Assembly (NCBI GenBank): GCA_003695135.1
Contig: RFIR01000374.1
Location: 1 to 6,316 of the forward strand
Length of the DNA stretch: 6,316 bases
Source: Alphaproteobacteria bacterium
GTDB taxonomy: Bacteria > Pseudomonadota > Alphaproteobacteria > Rhodobacterales > Rhodobacteraceae
Direction: 5' to 3'
Numbering within the stretch: position 1 is the first letter of the stretch; each line of letters opens with the position of its first letter. The position numbers and the translations under genes are program-made. Shown here piece by piece: positions 5,837-6,316 of this stretch. Under the pieces are notes generated by a model that saw only the letters and a program-made list of their open reading frames with translations, searched no databases and had not been told where the DNA came from.

Positions 5837-6316
5837 GTCTGGGCCGGGGCGGGCAGGAGCGGCGAGAGCGGCGATTGCAGCCAGATCCAGGTGGCCAGAA
5901 GCGCCACCCCGTCGGCCAGCATCAGCGGGCTGATCGCGCTGCCGTCGAATGCCCACAGCGAGGTGACGCCGCGCCCGGGCAGCTCGGTTCCGACCACCAG
6001 CAGCGCCGCCCAGTTGGCGGCGATGTGAAAGCCGATTGCGGCCGAGAGCGAGCCGGTGCGGATCACCAGCAGGCAGGCGATGGCGCCGAAGCCGAAGGTG
6101 AGCAGCATGAAGGCCAGCGCCTGCGGCTCGTCGAAGCTCGGGTCGATATGCAGGAAGCCGAACAGGCCCGAGGTCAGGAGGATCAGCACCACCCGGCTGT
6201 GCGTGCGCCGCGCGATCTGCTGGACCAGATAGCCGCGGAACACCGCCTCCTCGCCAGAGGCCTGCAGCACCACCAGCCCGGCCATGAGCGGCAGCCAGGC
6301 GATCCAGTCGCTCAGC
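5833..6316 (-). CDS. CPBP-family intramembrane glutamic endopeptidase (C-terminal part, start outside window)
   Basis: This is an integral membrane protein of the CPBP/CAAX-protease family (Rce1-type, formerly Abi), which cleaves substrates within the membrane; bacterial targets are mostly unknown. The window holds the last 160 residues. The frame is open to the right edge, and the Met at 6283-6285 is inside a membrane segment, so the gene starts upstream. Three family motifs are present in order: EEAVFR (EExxxR), FGFLH (FxxxH) and HIAAN (HxxxN), which carry the catalytic Glu and metal- or water-coordinating residues. At least four further hydrophobic stretches follow the first motif; the last, near ADGVALLATWIWL, precedes a short polar tail ending in QT. 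The stop TGA overlaps the UDG-like ATG by 4 nt. This is the most upstream gene of the minus-strand block seen here, so the operon promoter must lie further right. All catalytic motifs are intact. Confidence 0.9.
   Translation of the reverse strand, partial: LSDWIAWLPLMAGLVVLQASGEEAVFRGYLVQQIARRTHSRVVLILLTSGLFGFLHIDPSFDEPQALAFMLLTFGFGAIACLLVIRTGSLSAAIGFHIAANWAALLVVGTELPGRGVTSLWAFDGSAISPLMLADGVALLATWIWLQSPLSPLLPAPAQT

Overview
This is an ordinary-looking chromosomal segment of a very GC-rich alphaproteobacterium. I base that on the GC-saturated third codon positions and on the character of the proteins: the C-terminal half of ferrochelatase is of alphaproteobacterial type, and the SseB-domain protein resembles those I know from Rhodobacterales and Hyphomonadales/Maricaulales. 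I cannot name a genus. I see no transposase, phage gene, CRISPR array, tRNA or rRNA gene.

Layout. Bases 1-557 (+) carry the 3' half of hemH (ferrochelatase), whose 5' half lies outside the window. Bases 558-1094 form an intergenic region between two convergent genes. It has no convincing gene but holds five strong inverted repeats. Bases 1095-6316 (-) carry five co-directional genes. In transcription order, from right to left, they are: a CPBP-family intramembrane protease (C-terminal part only, cut by the window edge), a uracil-DNA-glycosylase-superfamily protein, a predicted lipoprotein alpha/beta hydrolase of the monoacylglycerol-lipase type, an SseB-domain protein, and the DEAH-box helicase HrpB.

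Every junction in the minus-strand block is an overlap (4, 37, 23 and 4 nt), two of them of the ATGA/GTGA type. The block is therefore very probably one translationally coupled operon, with its promoter beyond the right edge of the window. The products fall in different compartments: two at membranes, and a probable DNA-repair enzyme, a nucleic-acid helicase and an adaptor-like protein in the cytoplasm. I see no single pathway joining them, and this may simply be a conserved housekeeping cluster.

The part least explained by known gene families is the convergent intergenic region. It holds a 10-bp hairpin with an inner helix, a compact element that can fold as a three-way junction, and a 17-bp perfect inverted repeat that can refold into shorter alternative hairpins. 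A 15-nt core is shared by two of the elements. None has a proper U-tract, so they are not classic intrinsic terminators. A dispersed repeat family, an RNA 3'-end stabiliser or a collision zone for convergent transcription are the candidate explanations. I found no clear new biological system.
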